Source: Deferribacter thermophilus
Lineage (GTDB): Bacteria > Chrysiogenota > Deferribacteres > Deferribacterales > Deferribacteraceae
Reading direction: 5' to 3'
Length of the DNA: 64,000 nt
NCBI RefSeq assembly: GCF_049472675.1
Contig: NZ_JAPNXM010000001.1
Location: 248,001 to 312,000 of the forward strand
Positions 1-8,777 of this stretch are shown piece after piece. The position numbers and the translations under genes were made by a program. The stretch's first letter is position 1, and each line of letters starts with the position of its first letter. The notes beneath the pieces are model-generated. The model searched no databases and was not told the origin of the DNA. It saw only the letters and a program-made list of their open reading frames with translations.

Positions 1-459
1 TCTTCTAATAACGGTAGCATGAGATAATTTTTCACCTAAATAGTCATCTCTCAAATCTGCATGAGCATCAAAGTGAATTATGTATAATTCATTATATTTT
101 TTTAAATAACTTTTAATGATTGGCAATGTTATTAAGTGTTCTCCGCCAATAGAAACCACTTTTTTGTTAATTTTTAAAAAGTTATCTATATGTGATTCAA
201 TTTTGTCTAAAATGATGTTTTTTTCACCAAAGGGAAGTTCTAAATCCCCTACATCGCATATTTGTTTATTTTCTAAATCATCATTTTGATAAGGTGAGTA
301 TGTTTCTAAACCATAAGAAACTTTTCTGATTTCATCTGGTGCAAATCTAGAACCAGGTCTAAAACTGCTAGTACCATCATAAGGGATTCCAGTTAAAACG
401 ATATTTGTTTCATTTAAATCAGTATTACAGCCTATAAAGCAATTAGAAATACTCTTCAT
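1..459 (-). CDS. speB: Agmatinase (ureohydrolase family), C-terminal part cut off by window edge
   Basis: Binuclear manganese ureohydrolase that would convert agmatine to putrescine and urea, the step before spermidine synthesis. I translated the minus strand by hand: 153 codons are present. Visible family motifs are GGEH (residues 105-108, metal ligand His108) and DAHAD (131-135, ligands Asp131, His133, Asp135), followed by the SHAT segment near 146-149. The remaining half, with the second metal-binding Asp pair, lies outside the window. The start ATG overlaps the speE stop by four bases (ATGA), so it is translationally coupled as the third gene of a speD-speE-speB operon. Arginase or formiminoglutamase are alternatives for the fold, but the spermidine neighbours favour agmatinase. 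Confidence 0.9.
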   Translation of the reverse strand, partial: MKSISNCFIGCNTDLNETNIVLTGIPYDGTSSFRPGSRFAPDEIRKVSYGLETYSPYQNDDLENKQICDVGDLELPFGEKNIILDKIESHIDNFLKINKKVVSIGGEHLITLPIIKSYLKKYNELYIIHFDAHADLRDDYLGEKLSHATVIRR

Positions 460-1289
460 ATCACTTTTTTAGCAAAGTTTGGTAGAGCAAAGCAAGACTT
501 AATTATATCAGAATTAAAATATCTTAAAGACCCCTCTATAGCTTTTATATCATCAAACCTTACCTTTTCTAAAGGTTTGTATTTTTTAGAAGCAAAGGCA
601 AATGCCCACATACCACTCGGATAAAATGGTACGAAAGATAAGTACATTGATACTATTGGAAAAACATTTTTTAAATTGTTAAACATATCCTTTTGAATAT
701 CAAAATAGTAATAAGGGTTTTCTGCTTGAGCTACCATTATGCCATCTTCTTTTAAACAGTTAAATACAGATTGATAGAATTTTTGTTTGAATAACCCTTC
801 TGCAAATCCTTCAGGATCTGTAGAATCTATAATAATTATATCAAACTTATTTGTATTTTCTTCAATGAATTTCACACCATCCTTATAAAGTAATTTAAGT
901 TTTGGATTTTCAAACTCACTTGCAACATTTGGTAAGAACTCTTTAGAGATTTTAACAACCATTTCATCAATTTCACACATTATGCATTCTTCGATACATG
1001 AATGTCTTAAAACTTCTCTTGCAGTTCCACCATCACCACCGCCTATAATAAGAACCTTTTTAGGATTTGGATGATGAAATAGGGGGACATGAGCTATCAT
1101 CTCATGATAAGCAAACTCATGTGCTTCTGTTAGCATTATAATGTCATCTAATAAAAGTATTTTTCCAAGATGCTCTGATTCCAACACATCTATTTTTTGA
1201 AATTTTGATTTACCGCTAAAAAGTGTTTTTTTTATTTTAATTGATAAGGCTGTATCATTTTCATAATATTCTGTAAACCACAAATTCAT
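456..1289 (-). CDS. speE: Spermidine synthase (polyamine aminopropyltransferase)
   Basis: Transfers an aminopropyl group from decarboxylated S-adenosylmethionine to putrescine, in the cytoplasm. The 277-residue protein has the full family length. The nucleotide-binding GGGDGGT motif is at residues 83-89, the acidic ligand for the methionine moiety in CEIDE near 105-109, and the catalytic aspartate region DSTDP at 155-159. The YHEM segment near 61-64 is the typical substrate-binding stretch. It sits between speD (10 bp upstream) and speB (overlapping), so the operon encodes the path from agmatine to spermidine. A G-rich ribosome binding site precedes the ATG. Confidence 0.95.
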   Translation of the reverse strand: MNLWFTEYYENDTALSIKIKKTLFSGKSKFQKIDVLESEHLGKILLLDDIIMLTEAHEFAYHEMIAHVPLFHHPNPKKVLIIGGGDGGTAREVLRHSCIEECIMCEIDEMVVKISKEFLPNVASEFENPKLKLLYKDGVKFIEENTNKFDIIIIDSTDPEGFAEGLFKQKFYQSVFNCLKEDGIMVAQAENPYYYFDIQKDMFNNLKNVFPIVSMYLSFVPFYPSGMWAFAFASKKYKPLEKVRFDDIKAIEGSLRYFNSDIIKSCFALPNFAKKVI

Positions 1290-1298
1290 GCTTACCCC

Positions 1299-1694
1299 CT
1301 AAATAGACGCATTTTCTGGCTTATGACGAAGCTCACCTTGAATGTCGTTTAGTTGTCCTCTTTTCATCTCAATTGTAGAGGTGTGAGTAGATTTTAAAAT
1401 TTTCTTTAAATGATCAAAAGCTATCCATGGGTCAACTGTATCACCACATGTAAAAAGATCAACGGCGGCATATCCATATTCTGGCCATGTATGAATAGTT
1501 AAGTGAGATTCAGCTATAACAACTACTCCACTAACACCGTAAGGACTAAATGTATGAAAAACACTATTAATAATAGTTGCGCCACTTTTTAAAGCTGCAG
1601 TTTGCATCTCTTTATCTAAAAGGCTAGAATTATTTAAAACATCTCTATCACAACCGTAAAACTCTACAAGGATATGTTTTCCTAAAGCTTTCAT
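1299..1694 (-). CDS. speD: S-adenosylmethionine decarboxylase proenzyme
   Basis: Pyruvoyl enzyme supplying the aminopropyl donor for SpeE. The short bacterial/archaeal class is about 120-140 residues; this one is 131 from the chosen start. The self-cleavage site is Glu62-Ser63 within AESHLTIHTWPE; Ser63 becomes the pyruvoyl group, the same number as in characterised short-form enzymes. His68 and Cys83 (in LFTCGD) lie where the processing and catalytic residues are expected. I chose the ATG at 1694 rather than an in-frame ATG at 1721 because a GGAGG sits five bases upstream of it and family members start with this lysine-rich segment. First gene of the speD-speE-speB operon. Confidence 0.95.
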   Translation of the reverse strand: MKALGKHILVEFYGCDRDVLNNSSLLDKEMQTAALKSGATIINSVFHTFSPYGVSGVVVIAESHLTIHTWPEYGYAAVDLFTCGDTVDPWIAFDHLKKILKSTHTSTIEMKRGQLNDIQGELRHKPENASI

Positions 1695-1699
1695 ATTTT

Positions 1700-1704
1700 C
1701 CTCC
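1700..1704 (-). promoter_or_regulatory. Ribosome binding site deciding the speD start
   Basis: Minus-strand GGAGG with a five-base spacer to the ATG at 1694. It lies inside the reading frame if the upstream in-frame ATG at 1721 were used, so it argues for the shorter protein. Confidence 0.75.
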
Positions 1705-1752
1705 AAAAAAGAATGATACAAAACAAAAAATTAGATAATTCCAAGGTGATAA

Positions 1753-1781
1753 CTTATATGTAAAATAAATTTTATTGTCAA
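1753..1781 (-). promoter_or_regulatory. Sigma-70-type promoter of the speDEB operon
   Basis: Minus strand: perfect -35 TTGACA (1776-1781), 17-base spacer, -10 TATAAG (1753-1758), one mismatch to consensus. Transcription would begin near 1746, giving a leader of about 50 bases before speD. It lies in the 175-bp gap between speD and the hldD stop, the only substantial non-coding stretch here. Confidence 0.7.
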
Positions 1782-1869
1782 GATTTAAAAAAATGAAAAT
1801 TATAATTGTTTGATATGTAAATATTATTATTGTTTTTAAGTTTAAAAAATGGGAGTTAAATTATAAATT

Positions 1870-2832
1870 TTAATAAATTTTATAATTTTTCATCAAAAAA
1901 TTCAGCATATAATCCTTTATCCCATCTTCAAGTGAATAAAATGGTTCATCATAACCAGTACTCTTTAGTTTATTCATATTTGCTTGAGTAAAATATTGAT
2001 ACTTATCCCTTATATCCTCTGGCATATCGATGTAATGGATTTTCCCTTTTCCGTAATTTTTTATTACATTGTTAGCTAAATCGTTAAAAGTCCTAGCGAA
2101 TCCTGTTCCAAGATTAAATATGCCTGATTGTGGTAAATATTTGTAAAAATAGTAAAGAACTTTTACTACATCAAAGACATAAATGAAATCCCTTTTTTGT
2201 TCACCATGAGCATAACCATCCTTATGTGATTTAAAAAGCCTAATTGTGCCTGTTTCTTTTAGTTGATTATACGAGTGGAATACCACACTTGCCATTCTAC
2301 CTTTATGATATTCATTCGGGCCATATACATTGAAAAATTTAAACCCTGCCCAAAATGGTGGTCTCTCTTGTTGTTTTAAAACCCAAAGGTCGAATAATTG
2401 TTTTGAAAAACCATACGGATTTAACGGCTTAAGTTTTTCTATAATAATTTCATCGTCATTGTATCCTAATTCTCCATCTCCATAAGTTGCAGCACTGCTT
2501 GCATAAATAAAGGGTATTTTATTTTCAGAAGCATATTTGAATAATTTTTTACTATATTCATAATTTAGCTCTAGCAAATAATCTAAATTAAATTCTGTAG
2601 TATCAGTGCAGGCACCTATATGAAAAATAAATTCAATATCTTTATAATTTGTAATATTGTTAATGAAAACATCTCTATCAGCAAAATCAATAAATTTTTT
2701 CCCAACAAGGTTTTTCCATTTTGATTTAGAAGCTAATTTATCAACGCATATTATATTAGAAATACCTTTTTCATTTAGATATCCTAATAATACACTACCT
2801 ATAAAACCTGCTGCTCCAGTTAATATTATCAT
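1870..2832 (-). CDS. hldD: ADP-L-glycero-D-manno-heptose 6-epimerase
   Basis: Short-chain dehydrogenase-fold epimerase making the heptose precursor of the lipopolysaccharide inner core. The 320 residues match the family. The NADP-binding glycine motif GAAGFIG is at residues 6-12, VDKL follows at 30-33, the catalytic serine region ASSAATYG is at 111-118, and the YxxxK dyad is Tyr140/Lys144. The HGEQKRDFIYV stretch near 210-220 is characteristic of HldD rather than of UDP-glucose epimerases. It is transcribed alone or after the SlyD-like gene upstream, with a GAGGTG ribosome binding site. Its presence implies a heptose-containing LPS core. Confidence 0.93.
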   Translation of the reverse strand: MIILTGAAGFIGSVLLGYLNEKGISNIICVDKLASKSKWKNLVGKKFIDFADRDVFINNITNYKDIEFIFHIGACTDTTEFNLDYLLELNYEYSKKLFKYASENKIPFIYASSAATYGDGELGYNDDEIIIEKLKPLNPYGFSKQLFDLWVLKQQERPPFWAGFKFFNVYGPNEYHKGRMASVVFHSYNQLKETGTIRLFKSHKDGYAHGEQKRDFIYVFDVVKVLYYFYKYLPQSGIFNLGTGFARTFNDLANNVIKNYGKGKIHYIDMPEDIRDKYQYFTQANMNKLKSTGYDEPFYSLEDGIKDYMLNFLMKNYKIY

Positions 2833-2911
2833 TTAACACCTCTTGTTAATTAATAAATTTTGAATTAATTTAATAATAAAATATTGAAATGTAAAGGATT
2901 ATAAAAAGGTA

Positions 2912-2927
2912 GGAGGGGATCCCCTCC
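2912..2927 (-). terminator. Hairpin downstream of the SlyD-like gene
   Basis: A perfect 16-base palindrome, GGAGGGGATCCCCTCC, folds into a six-pair GC-rich stem with a GATC loop ten bases past the stop codon on the minus strand; it is followed after a few bases by CTTTTTATA. It is the only GC-rich block in an AT-rich gap, so an intrinsic terminator separating the SlyD-like gene from hldD is likely. The U-tract is short and displaced. Confidence 0.6.
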
Positions 2928-2937
2928 ACTTAATTAT

Positions 2938-3363
2938 TTAATTGATTTCTAATATTTCTATTGTGTAAGTTAAGGTCTCACCTGCTAATGGATGGTTAAA
3001 ATCTATTTTTACATAATCATCATTTAACTCTAAAACCTTACCTCTATATAGATTGTTTTGTTCATCTTCAAGATCAATATACATATCTTCTTTGATAGAA
3101 GGGTCAAGTTGGATCTCTTCTCTAGGTATTTCAGCTATTAAGCTTTCGTTGTAAGGGCCAAAAGTATCTTCTGGACGAAGAGTAATATTCTTCTTTTCTC
3201 CTACATCCATACCTAACATTTGTTCTTCAAGTACTGGTAAAAGCTGATTTTTCCCAATTTCTGCTACTAGTGGTTCTTCCTTTGATACTGCATCTACTAC
3301 TGTCCCATCTTCAAGGGTTACAGTGTAGATAAATGTTACTTTTGAATCGTTGGTTACTTTCAT
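2938..3363 (-). CDS. FKBP-type peptidyl-prolyl isomerase, SlyD-like
   Basis: Prolyl isomerase/chaperone of the SlyD branch. The 141 residues contain the FKBP core (GTVVDAV near residues 20-26, then the EKQM/GMDVGEKK loop near 47-55), an inserted flap domain in the middle, and the closing DFNHPLAGETL motif near 121-131 that is diagnostic of SlyD-type FKBPs. There is no His/Cys-rich metal-binding tail, so the nickel-handling role of E. coli SlyD is not supported. Start chosen at 3363 because AGGAGA sits upstream; an earlier in-frame ATG at 3402 lacks one. Divergent from the rRNA methyltransferase gene. Confidence 0.88.
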   Translation of the reverse strand: MKVTNDSKVTFIYTVTLEDGTVVDAVSKEEPLVAEIGKNQLLPVLEEQMLGMDVGEKKNITLRPEDTFGPYNESLIAEIPREEIQLDPSIKEDMYIDLEDEQNNLYRGKVLELNDDYVKIDFNHPLAGETLTYTIEILEIN

Positions 3364-3368
3364 AAATA

Positions 3369-3374
3369 TCTCCT
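3369..3374 (-). promoter_or_regulatory. Ribosome binding site deciding the SlyD-like start
   Basis: Minus-strand AGGAGA, five bases before the ATG at 3363. It favours this start over the in-frame ATG at 3402. Confidence 0.7.
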
Positions 3375-3485
3375 TTAAAAATTTTAAAAATGTCCTTAAC
3401 ACATTTAAATCATAAAATAAATAGAAAATTAAAAAAATCTACACTTTTTGTTGATAAAACCTTAATTATGTGTAAAAAAAAAGCT

Positions 3486-4817
3486 ATGCATCCGTTTATA
3501 CAAAAATTTAGTAAAATATTTGAAGACGATATTAATAAATTTATAGAATCCTTAAAGGAAAATAAGAAAAAATTTATTAGAGTTAATTTAGCAAGGGGTA
3601 GAAATTATTTGTCAGAGTTTGACTATTTAAAGCTGAACATAAAAAGTAATTCTATTTTTTCATATGTTTATGAATATCCAGATGATTCAGAATTTAGATT
3701 GTCAGATACAATTTCATTTTTAACAGGTGGAATTTATATACAAAATCCATCATCTTTGTTACCTGTAAAATTTTTAATAGAAAATTTAGAAGAGAATGAA
3801 CCAATTATTCTTGATATGGCATCAGCCCCAGGTGGCAAAACGACAGCTATTAGTGAACTATTGAAAAGAAAAGGTTTGATTGTTGCAAATGAACCTTCTA
3901 AAAAAAGATTAAAAGATTTACATTTTAATATTGAAAAAAACTTTGCTTATAATGTTGCTACTATCTCTTATGATGGTAGAGTTTTGGGAAATTTACTGAG
4001 TGAAGTTTTTGATGCTGTATTATTGGATGCTCCATGCAGTAATGAAAATAAGATTTTTTATGATAATACTGTTTTTAATAATTGGAGTGAAGATCTTATC
4101 TTACGGTTATCAAAACTGCAAAAGGAGCTTGTGGATTCTGCTATCAAAACTTTAAAGAAAAATGGTGTTTTTATTTATTCAACTTGCACATTTTCAATGG
4201 AGGAGAATGAGCAAGTAGTTAAATATATTATCAAAAATTATGATATGGAGCTTATAGATTTAAACAAGGGGATGTTTGACTATGGTTTATCAGGGGATGA
4301 GTATATTGATAAAAGAGTAGTAAGGGTTTTGCCTCATACAAATAAATATCCAGGTTTTGAAGGGTTTTTTGTGGCGGGTTTTAAAAAGAGATTTGGTAAT
4401 AATAAGTTGGGTATGGTAAAATTATTAAAAAATGAAAAATTTAAAGATATTTTAAAGATAGATAAGAAAGCGAATTTTTATGAATTAAAAAATGATGTTT
4501 ATATCTCTTCAAAATTACAGATTAATGGTCTTAAGTATGAGAAGTTTGGCACAAAATTTGGCAAAATTATTAAAAATAGTTTAGAATATTCATCTCAAGC
4601 ATGTTGGGAGTTTGGTGAATTATTAACGGAAAATTATTATAGAGTAAGTTATGAAAAAGCTAAAGAATTTCTTAAAGGTAATGATTTGCAAATAGATAAT
4701 TTAAATGTGAATAATGGTATTTTATTTTTTAATGATATCCCTTTAGGTTATTTTAAACATGTTGACGGAAGGATAAAAAATAAGATAGATAGGTATTTTA
4801 TTAGAGGTTTAACATGA
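3486..4817 (+). CDS. RsmF/NOL1-NOP2-sun family RNA cytosine-C5 methyltransferase
   Basis: SAM-dependent m5C methyltransferase acting on rRNA or tRNA. Counting from the ATG at 3486 (443 residues), the SAM motif PGGKTT is at 115-120, the motif IV cysteine is Cys184 in LLDAPCS, and the catalytic motif VI cysteine is Cys234 in YSTCTFS. The last ~90 residues resemble the PUA-like RNA-binding tail of RsmF. The start is uncertain: in-frame ATGs at 3390 and 3468 also exist and none has a clear ribosome binding site; the conserved IRVN segment at residue 31 suits 3468 or 3486. It overlaps the next gene by four bases. Confidence 0.88.
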   Translation: MHPFIQKFSKIFEDDINKFIESLKENKKKFIRVNLARGRNYLSEFDYLKLNIKSNSIFSYVYEYPDDSEFRLSDTISFLTGGIYIQNPSSLLPVKFLIENLEENEPIILDMASAPGGKTTAISELLKRKGLIVANEPSKKRLKDLHFNIEKNFAYNVATISYDGRVLGNLLSEVFDAVLLDAPCSNENKIFYDNTVFNNWSEDLILRLSKLQKELVDSAIKTLKKNGVFIYSTCTFSMEENEQVVKYIIKNYDMELIDLNKGMFDYGLSGDEYIDKRVVRVLPHTNKYPGFEGFFVAGFKKRFGNNKLGMVKLLKNEKFKDILKIDKKANFYELKNDVYISSKLQINGLKYEKFGTKFGKIIKNSLEYSSQACWEFGELLTENYYRVSYEKAKEFLKGNDLQIDNLNVNNGILFFNDIPLGYFKHVDGRIKNKIDRYFIRGLT

Positions 4818-6097
4818 GAAAGGTTTTGGTGGTTGAAGATAGTAAGTTTTTTGCTAATGTTTTGAAAAATAATTTAGGACTATTAAAATATAATGTAGAT
4901 TTAGCTATAACTTTAAAAGAGGCTTATAATTTATTAAATAAAAACAAATATGATTTAATTATTTTGGATTTAAATTTACCTGATGGGGATGGTTTAGAAT
5001 TTTGTAAAAGTGTAAAAAGTGATCCAAATTTTACAAAAACTCAAATAGCAGTAATTTCAGCTTCAGATGATAATGAGTTAAAAACTAAATTAAATGAATA
5101 TGGTATTTTAGGGTATTTTAATAAAAGCGAATCAAAAGAAAAACTTGCTGAATTTATTTTAAATTTAGATAGATTGCTTCAAACATTCGATTATAGCGGT
5201 AAAAATATTTTATTAATTGAAGATAGTAAAATTCAACATTTATATTTAAAAGGGTTGTTAGAATATGCTGGGTTAAATGTTTATAGCAGTTTTTCTTTAG
5301 AAGAAGCTGAAAAATTATTAGCTAAAGAAAAACCGAAGTTGGATTTGGTTATAATGGATTATTATTTGGGTAGTGAAAAGACAGAAAAATTTATACAGCA
5401 ATTTAAATCTATTAAATTTTATGAGCACACACCTATTATGATGATAACTGTAAGTGAAGATTCAAATATTAAATATAGTCTGTTTTTACTGGGTGTATCA
5501 GACTATTTGAAGAAGCCTTTTGATATAGGTGAATTTTATTTGCGGATTAGATCACATTTACGGATTAAATATTTAATAGATATGCTTGAGGCTAAAAACA
5601 AAATGTTATCAATATTGGCAACTACAGATGAATTAACACAACTATATAATAGAAGATTTTTTTGGGAGTTAGCTCGTAAAGAAGAAAATAGATATATCAG
5701 ATATGGGCGGGAATATTCGATAATTATTTTAGATATTGATAATTTTAAAGATGTAAATGATACTTATGGGCATGATGTGGGTGATATCGTATTAAAAGAG
5801 ATAGCCTCTAAAATCAAAGAATGCGTTAGATATGCAGATATTTTGGCAAGATTTGGTGGGGAAGAGTTCATTCTGCTACTACCTGAGACAGGTATAAAAG
5901 GTAGTAGTTATGTTGCTGAAAAAATAAGGAAGTTTATAAGTGATGATAAGTTAACGGATTTAAATCTAAAAATAACTGTTAGTTTGGGTGTTGCTTCCAG
6001 AGATGAAACTAATAATTTGGAAGAGACTATAAAATTAGCTGACAATAGACTCTATAAAGCTAAAAATAATGGGAAAAATAGAGTGGAGTATTTATGA
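4814..6097 (+). CDS. PleD-like response regulator diguanylate cyclase (REC-REC-GGDEF)
   Basis: Synthesises c-di-GMP under control of phosphorylation. Residues 1-120 form a first receiver domain (phospho-acceptor Asp52, acidic pocket at VVEDS), 130-250 a second (Asp182, LIEDS), and 265-427 a GGDEF domain. The catalytic signature is GGEEF at 348-352 and the product-inhibition I-site RYAD is at 339-342, five residues upstream, so activity with feedback control is expected. It is fused by ATGA overlaps to the methyltransferase before it and the peptidase after it. The neighbours suggest, but do not prove, a link between c-di-GMP and envelope shape. No kinase lies directly beside it. Confidence 0.93.
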   Translation: MRKVLVVEDSKFFANVLKNNLGLLKYNVDLAITLKEAYNLLNKNKYDLIILDLNLPDGDGLEFCKSVKSDPNFTKTQIAVISASDDNELKTKLNEYGILGYFNKSESKEKLAEFILNLDRLLQTFDYSGKNILLIEDSKIQHLYLKGLLEYAGLNVYSSFSLEEAEKLLAKEKPKLDLVIMDYYLGSEKTEKFIQQFKSIKFYEHTPIMMITVSEDSNIKYSLFLLGVSDYLKKPFDIGEFYLRIRSHLRIKYLIDMLEAKNKMLSILATTDELTQLYNRRFFWELARKEENRYIRYGREYSIIILDIDNFKDVNDTYGHDVGDIVLKEIASKIKECVRYADILARFGGEEFILLLPETGIKGSSYVAEKIRKFISDDKLTDLNLKITVSLGVASRDETNNLEETIKLADNRLYKAKNNGKNRVEYL

Positions 6098-7344
6098 GAA
6101 GATTAGTTTTTTACATATTAATACCACTATTTATATTGATAATTAATAAGCAAGCGTTTTCACAACTAATTGATACTGTTTTTACAAAGGGGGTAAAAGA
6201 GGATACTGTAATTGTTGTTGATAAAAGTAAAAAACAGCTTTTTGTAATAAAAATAAATAATGATGTTCCTGAAATTGATACAATATATGAAAATATATTA
6301 CTTGGTGAAGTCGAAGGTGATAAACAGGTTGAGGGGGATAAAAAAACACCTGAGGGTATTTATAAAATTGTAAGTTTTATACCTAAAGAAAAACTTTCAG
6401 CAATATATGGTGATGGTGCTTACCCTTTAAATTATCCAAATCCTGTAGATAAAATTTTGGGTAAAACAGGTTATGGGATTTGGATACACGGTCTGGATGA
6501 AAGTTCTGATAAACAATTTACTCAAGGCTGTGTTGCCTTACATAATGGTGATATTAACAATTTAAGAAAATTTGAACCGATTGGGAAAAATGTGATAATT
6601 GCTAAAGAGACGAAATTATTAGGTTCTACAGACTATATATTTCTTAAATCTAAACTTATTAACATATTAAATGATTATATTAGTTCTTGGGAAAAAAACG
6701 ATTTTGAAAAGTTTGCAAGTTTTTATCACACAAAGTTTAAAAATAATAAAGGTAAAAGTTTTAAAAGTTATATTTTAATGAAGAAAAGATTAATGGAATT
6801 ATACCCTTTTAGAAGGATTTATTATGATAATCTTAAGATTTTAAAGGGTGATGATAGATATCTTTATTATGGTTTTAGACAGCTTTATTGCGCATCAAAC
6901 TTAATCAGTGAAGGGTATAAGGAATTGTATTTTATGAAGCAAATAGATGATTATAAATTAATTTATGAAAATTTTTATGAGTACAGTGATTTGAGCATAT
7001 TGAAAAAATACATTAGTGAATTTGTGCAAAGCTGGCTTGATTATTGGAAGAGCAAAAATATAGAAGAATATATAAAATTTTATGGAGAGAATTTTTATTC
7101 TAAAGGGATGGATAAAAGTGCTTGGAAAGCATATAAAGAAAAAATTTTTAATAATACACAGGATATTGATATAAAAATTAAAGATATGAAAATTGTACCT
7201 TTAAATTCTAACAATATAACAGTTAGTTTTATCCAAAGCTATAGCGCTGATAATTATTCAGATGTTGGATATAAGGTTTTAAAAATAAAAGGGTGCCCTG
7301 GCAATTTTCGGATATTTTCCGAAAGCTGGAGTAAAATCGAATGA
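6094..7344 (+). CDS. YkuD-domain peptidase with two NTF2-like repeats, resembling L,D-carboxypeptidase Csd6/Pgp2
   Basis: Secreted peptidoglycan enzyme: N-terminal hydrophobic signal (residues 4-22), YkuD domain at about 35-170 with His132 (IWIHG) and the catalytic Cys146 in QGCVAL, then two related helical/NTF2-like segments (about 186-285 and 300-416), each opening with a YISxW or FVQSW motif followed by a FYH/FYG strand. This YkuD-plus-NTF2 build matches Csd6 of Helicobacter and Pgp2 of Campylobacter, which trim tetrapeptide stems to tripeptides and are needed for helical shape; those have one NTF2 domain, so two is unusual. An ordinary L,D-transpeptidase is the alternative. ATGA overlaps join it to both neighbours. 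Confidence 0.8.
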   Translation: MRRLVFYILIPLFILIINKQAFSQLIDTVFTKGVKEDTVIVVDKSKKQLFVIKINNDVPEIDTIYENILLGEVEGDKQVEGDKKTPEGIYKIVSFIPKEKLSAIYGDGAYPLNYPNPVDKILGKTGYGIWIHGLDESSDKQFTQGCVALHNGDINNLRKFEPIGKNVIIAKETKLLGSTDYIFLKSKLINILNDYISSWEKNDFEKFASFYHTKFKNNKGKSFKSYILMKKRLMELYPFRRIYYDNLKILKGDDRYLYYGFRQLYCASNLISEGYKELYFMKQIDDYKLIYENFYEYSDLSILKKYISEFVQSWLDYWKSKNIEEYIKFYGENFYSKGMDKSAWKAYKEKIFNNTQDIDIKIKDMKIVPLNSNNITVSFIQSYSADNYSDVGYKVLKIKGCPGNFRIFSESWSKIE

Positions 7345-8777
7345 GAGCTGTATGGTTTTTAATTCTAATTGTATTTTTAGTTTATAAAAGCTTATTGGCT
7401 GTAGAACGTCCTTCAACTGTGCATGATGTTTATTTTAAAGGGACTGATTATGAATTACATGTTTACAAAATCTATGGGAGGATACCAGGTAATACTATGC
7501 TAATTGTAGGGGGGATTCAGGGAGATGAGCCAGGGGGTTTTTTGTCTGCAGATTTATATTCTGATTTAAGGTTAGAAAAAGGTGATTTGATTGTAGTGCC
7601 AAGAGCTAATTTTAAGTCTATAATACTTTTTAATCGTGGTGTTGATGGGGATATGAATAGAATATTTCATAAAAATAGAATTGAGACAGAAATGGATAAA
7701 GTGGTAGCTATTATAAAGAAATTAATGTCGGAGTCTGATATCTTTTTGCACTTACATGATGGCTGGGGTTTTCATTATCCTAAATATATAGACTCTTTAA
7801 GAAATCCCAAAAGATTTGGGCAGTCGATTATTACAGATGCTGATATATATGAATGTGGAAATGGGAAAAAAATAGATTTAAAAAATATAGCTTTAAAAGT
7901 ATTAAATGAGGTAAATCAGAAAATTGGAGAAGAAAAATATTACATGCATTATTTCAATACAAATACTGATGATCCCAAAACTCCTTTTTCCGATATGAAA
8001 AAGACAGCTACATACTTTGCTTTAAAAAAATATTGTATACCTGCTTTTGGAATTGAAGCATCTAAAAACCTACCAAGTGTTGAAATGAAAGTTTTGCACC
8101 ACAATTATGCTGTTAATGCTTTTATGAAGCTATTTGATATTATACCTGAACAACCAAAGATTTTTTTGCCAAAACCAGAGTTTAAATATGTAGTTTTACA
8201 AATTAATGGTGACCCAAAGATTGTGGAAAATAGGAAAATTTTGTTTGTGCCTAAAGGTGCAATGGTGGAAACTATCCATATTGAGTCTAATTATAAAAGG
8301 GGGCTTTCATGTGATTTTTTAGGTATCAATGGGCTAAATGATATGGGAGTACCAATTAAAATTGAAAAAGATACAACTGTAATTTTTAGAAAGGATAATG
8401 AAAAAATAGGTGAAGTATTTTTGAAAGTTTTGGGCAAAACAGAAGATAAAAACTTAGTATTTATTATTGAAGTTAATGGCAAAAAAGAAGCTTTTTTAGA
8501 TGGAGAGACTTTAAAAGTTAAAAGAGGGGACAAGATAAAAATAGTTAAAGCTTTTTATGAAAATGATGATGGTTCTGATATTGCAATTAATTTTAAGGGT
8601 TTTGTTCCAAAAAATGTAAATACAAATACTGGGGATGACAGAGGTTATTTAATAGAAATTGATGATAGTTTTTTAAAGAAATATTCTATTTATGTTGATA
8701 AAGAGGTTTATCCTGTTGAGGCAAAATCAATTGATGGGGAAAAACTTGGTAGAATTTATATTGCAATTGACCAATAA
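7341..8777 (+). CDS. M99-family zinc carboxypeptidase resembling Csd4/Pgp1
   Basis: Periplasmic D,L-carboxypeptidase-like protein with an N-terminal signal segment (residues 3-20). The zinc site appears to use the unusual Gln-x-x-Glu ligand pair of the Csd4/Pgp1 family: Gln60 and Glu63 in GGIQGDEPGG, with His139 in HLHDGWGFH; canonical M14 enzymes have His-x-x-Glu. DMNRIFH (104-110) supplies the substrate arginine and FGIEASKN near 236-243 the likely catalytic glutamate. The C-terminal ~200 residues look like beta-rich accessory domains, as in Csd4. In Helicobacter and Campylobacter this family cuts tripeptide stems to dipeptides and determines helical shape. It follows the Csd6-like gene with an ATGA overlap. 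Confidence 0.82.
   Translation: MRAVWFLILIVFLVYKSLLAVERPSTVHDVYFKGTDYELHVYKIYGRIPGNTMLIVGGIQGDEPGGFLSADLYSDLRLEKGDLIVVPRANFKSIILFNRGVDGDMNRIFHKNRIETEMDKVVAIIKKLMSESDIFLHLHDGWGFHYPKYIDSLRNPKRFGQSIITDADIYECGNGKKIDLKNIALKVLNEVNQKIGEEKYYMHYFNTNTDDPKTPFSDMKKTATYFALKKYCIPAFGIEASKNLPSVEMKVLHHNYAVNAFMKLFDIIPEQPKIFLPKPEFKYVVLQINGDPKIVENRKILFVPKGAMVETIHIESNYKRGLSCDFLGINGLNDMGVPIKIEKDTTVIFRKDNEKIGEVFLKVLGKTEDKNLVFIIEVNGKKEAFLDGETLKVKRGDKIKIVKAFYENDDGSDIAINFKGFVPKNVNTNTGDDRGYLIEIDDSFLKKYSIYVDKEVYPVEAKSIDGEKLGRIYIAIDQ

Noticed and set aside
1830..1850. TTTTTAA/TTAAAAA palindrome downstream of hldD
   Set aside because: Pure A/T stem with a two-base loop; likely chance in AT-rich sequence.
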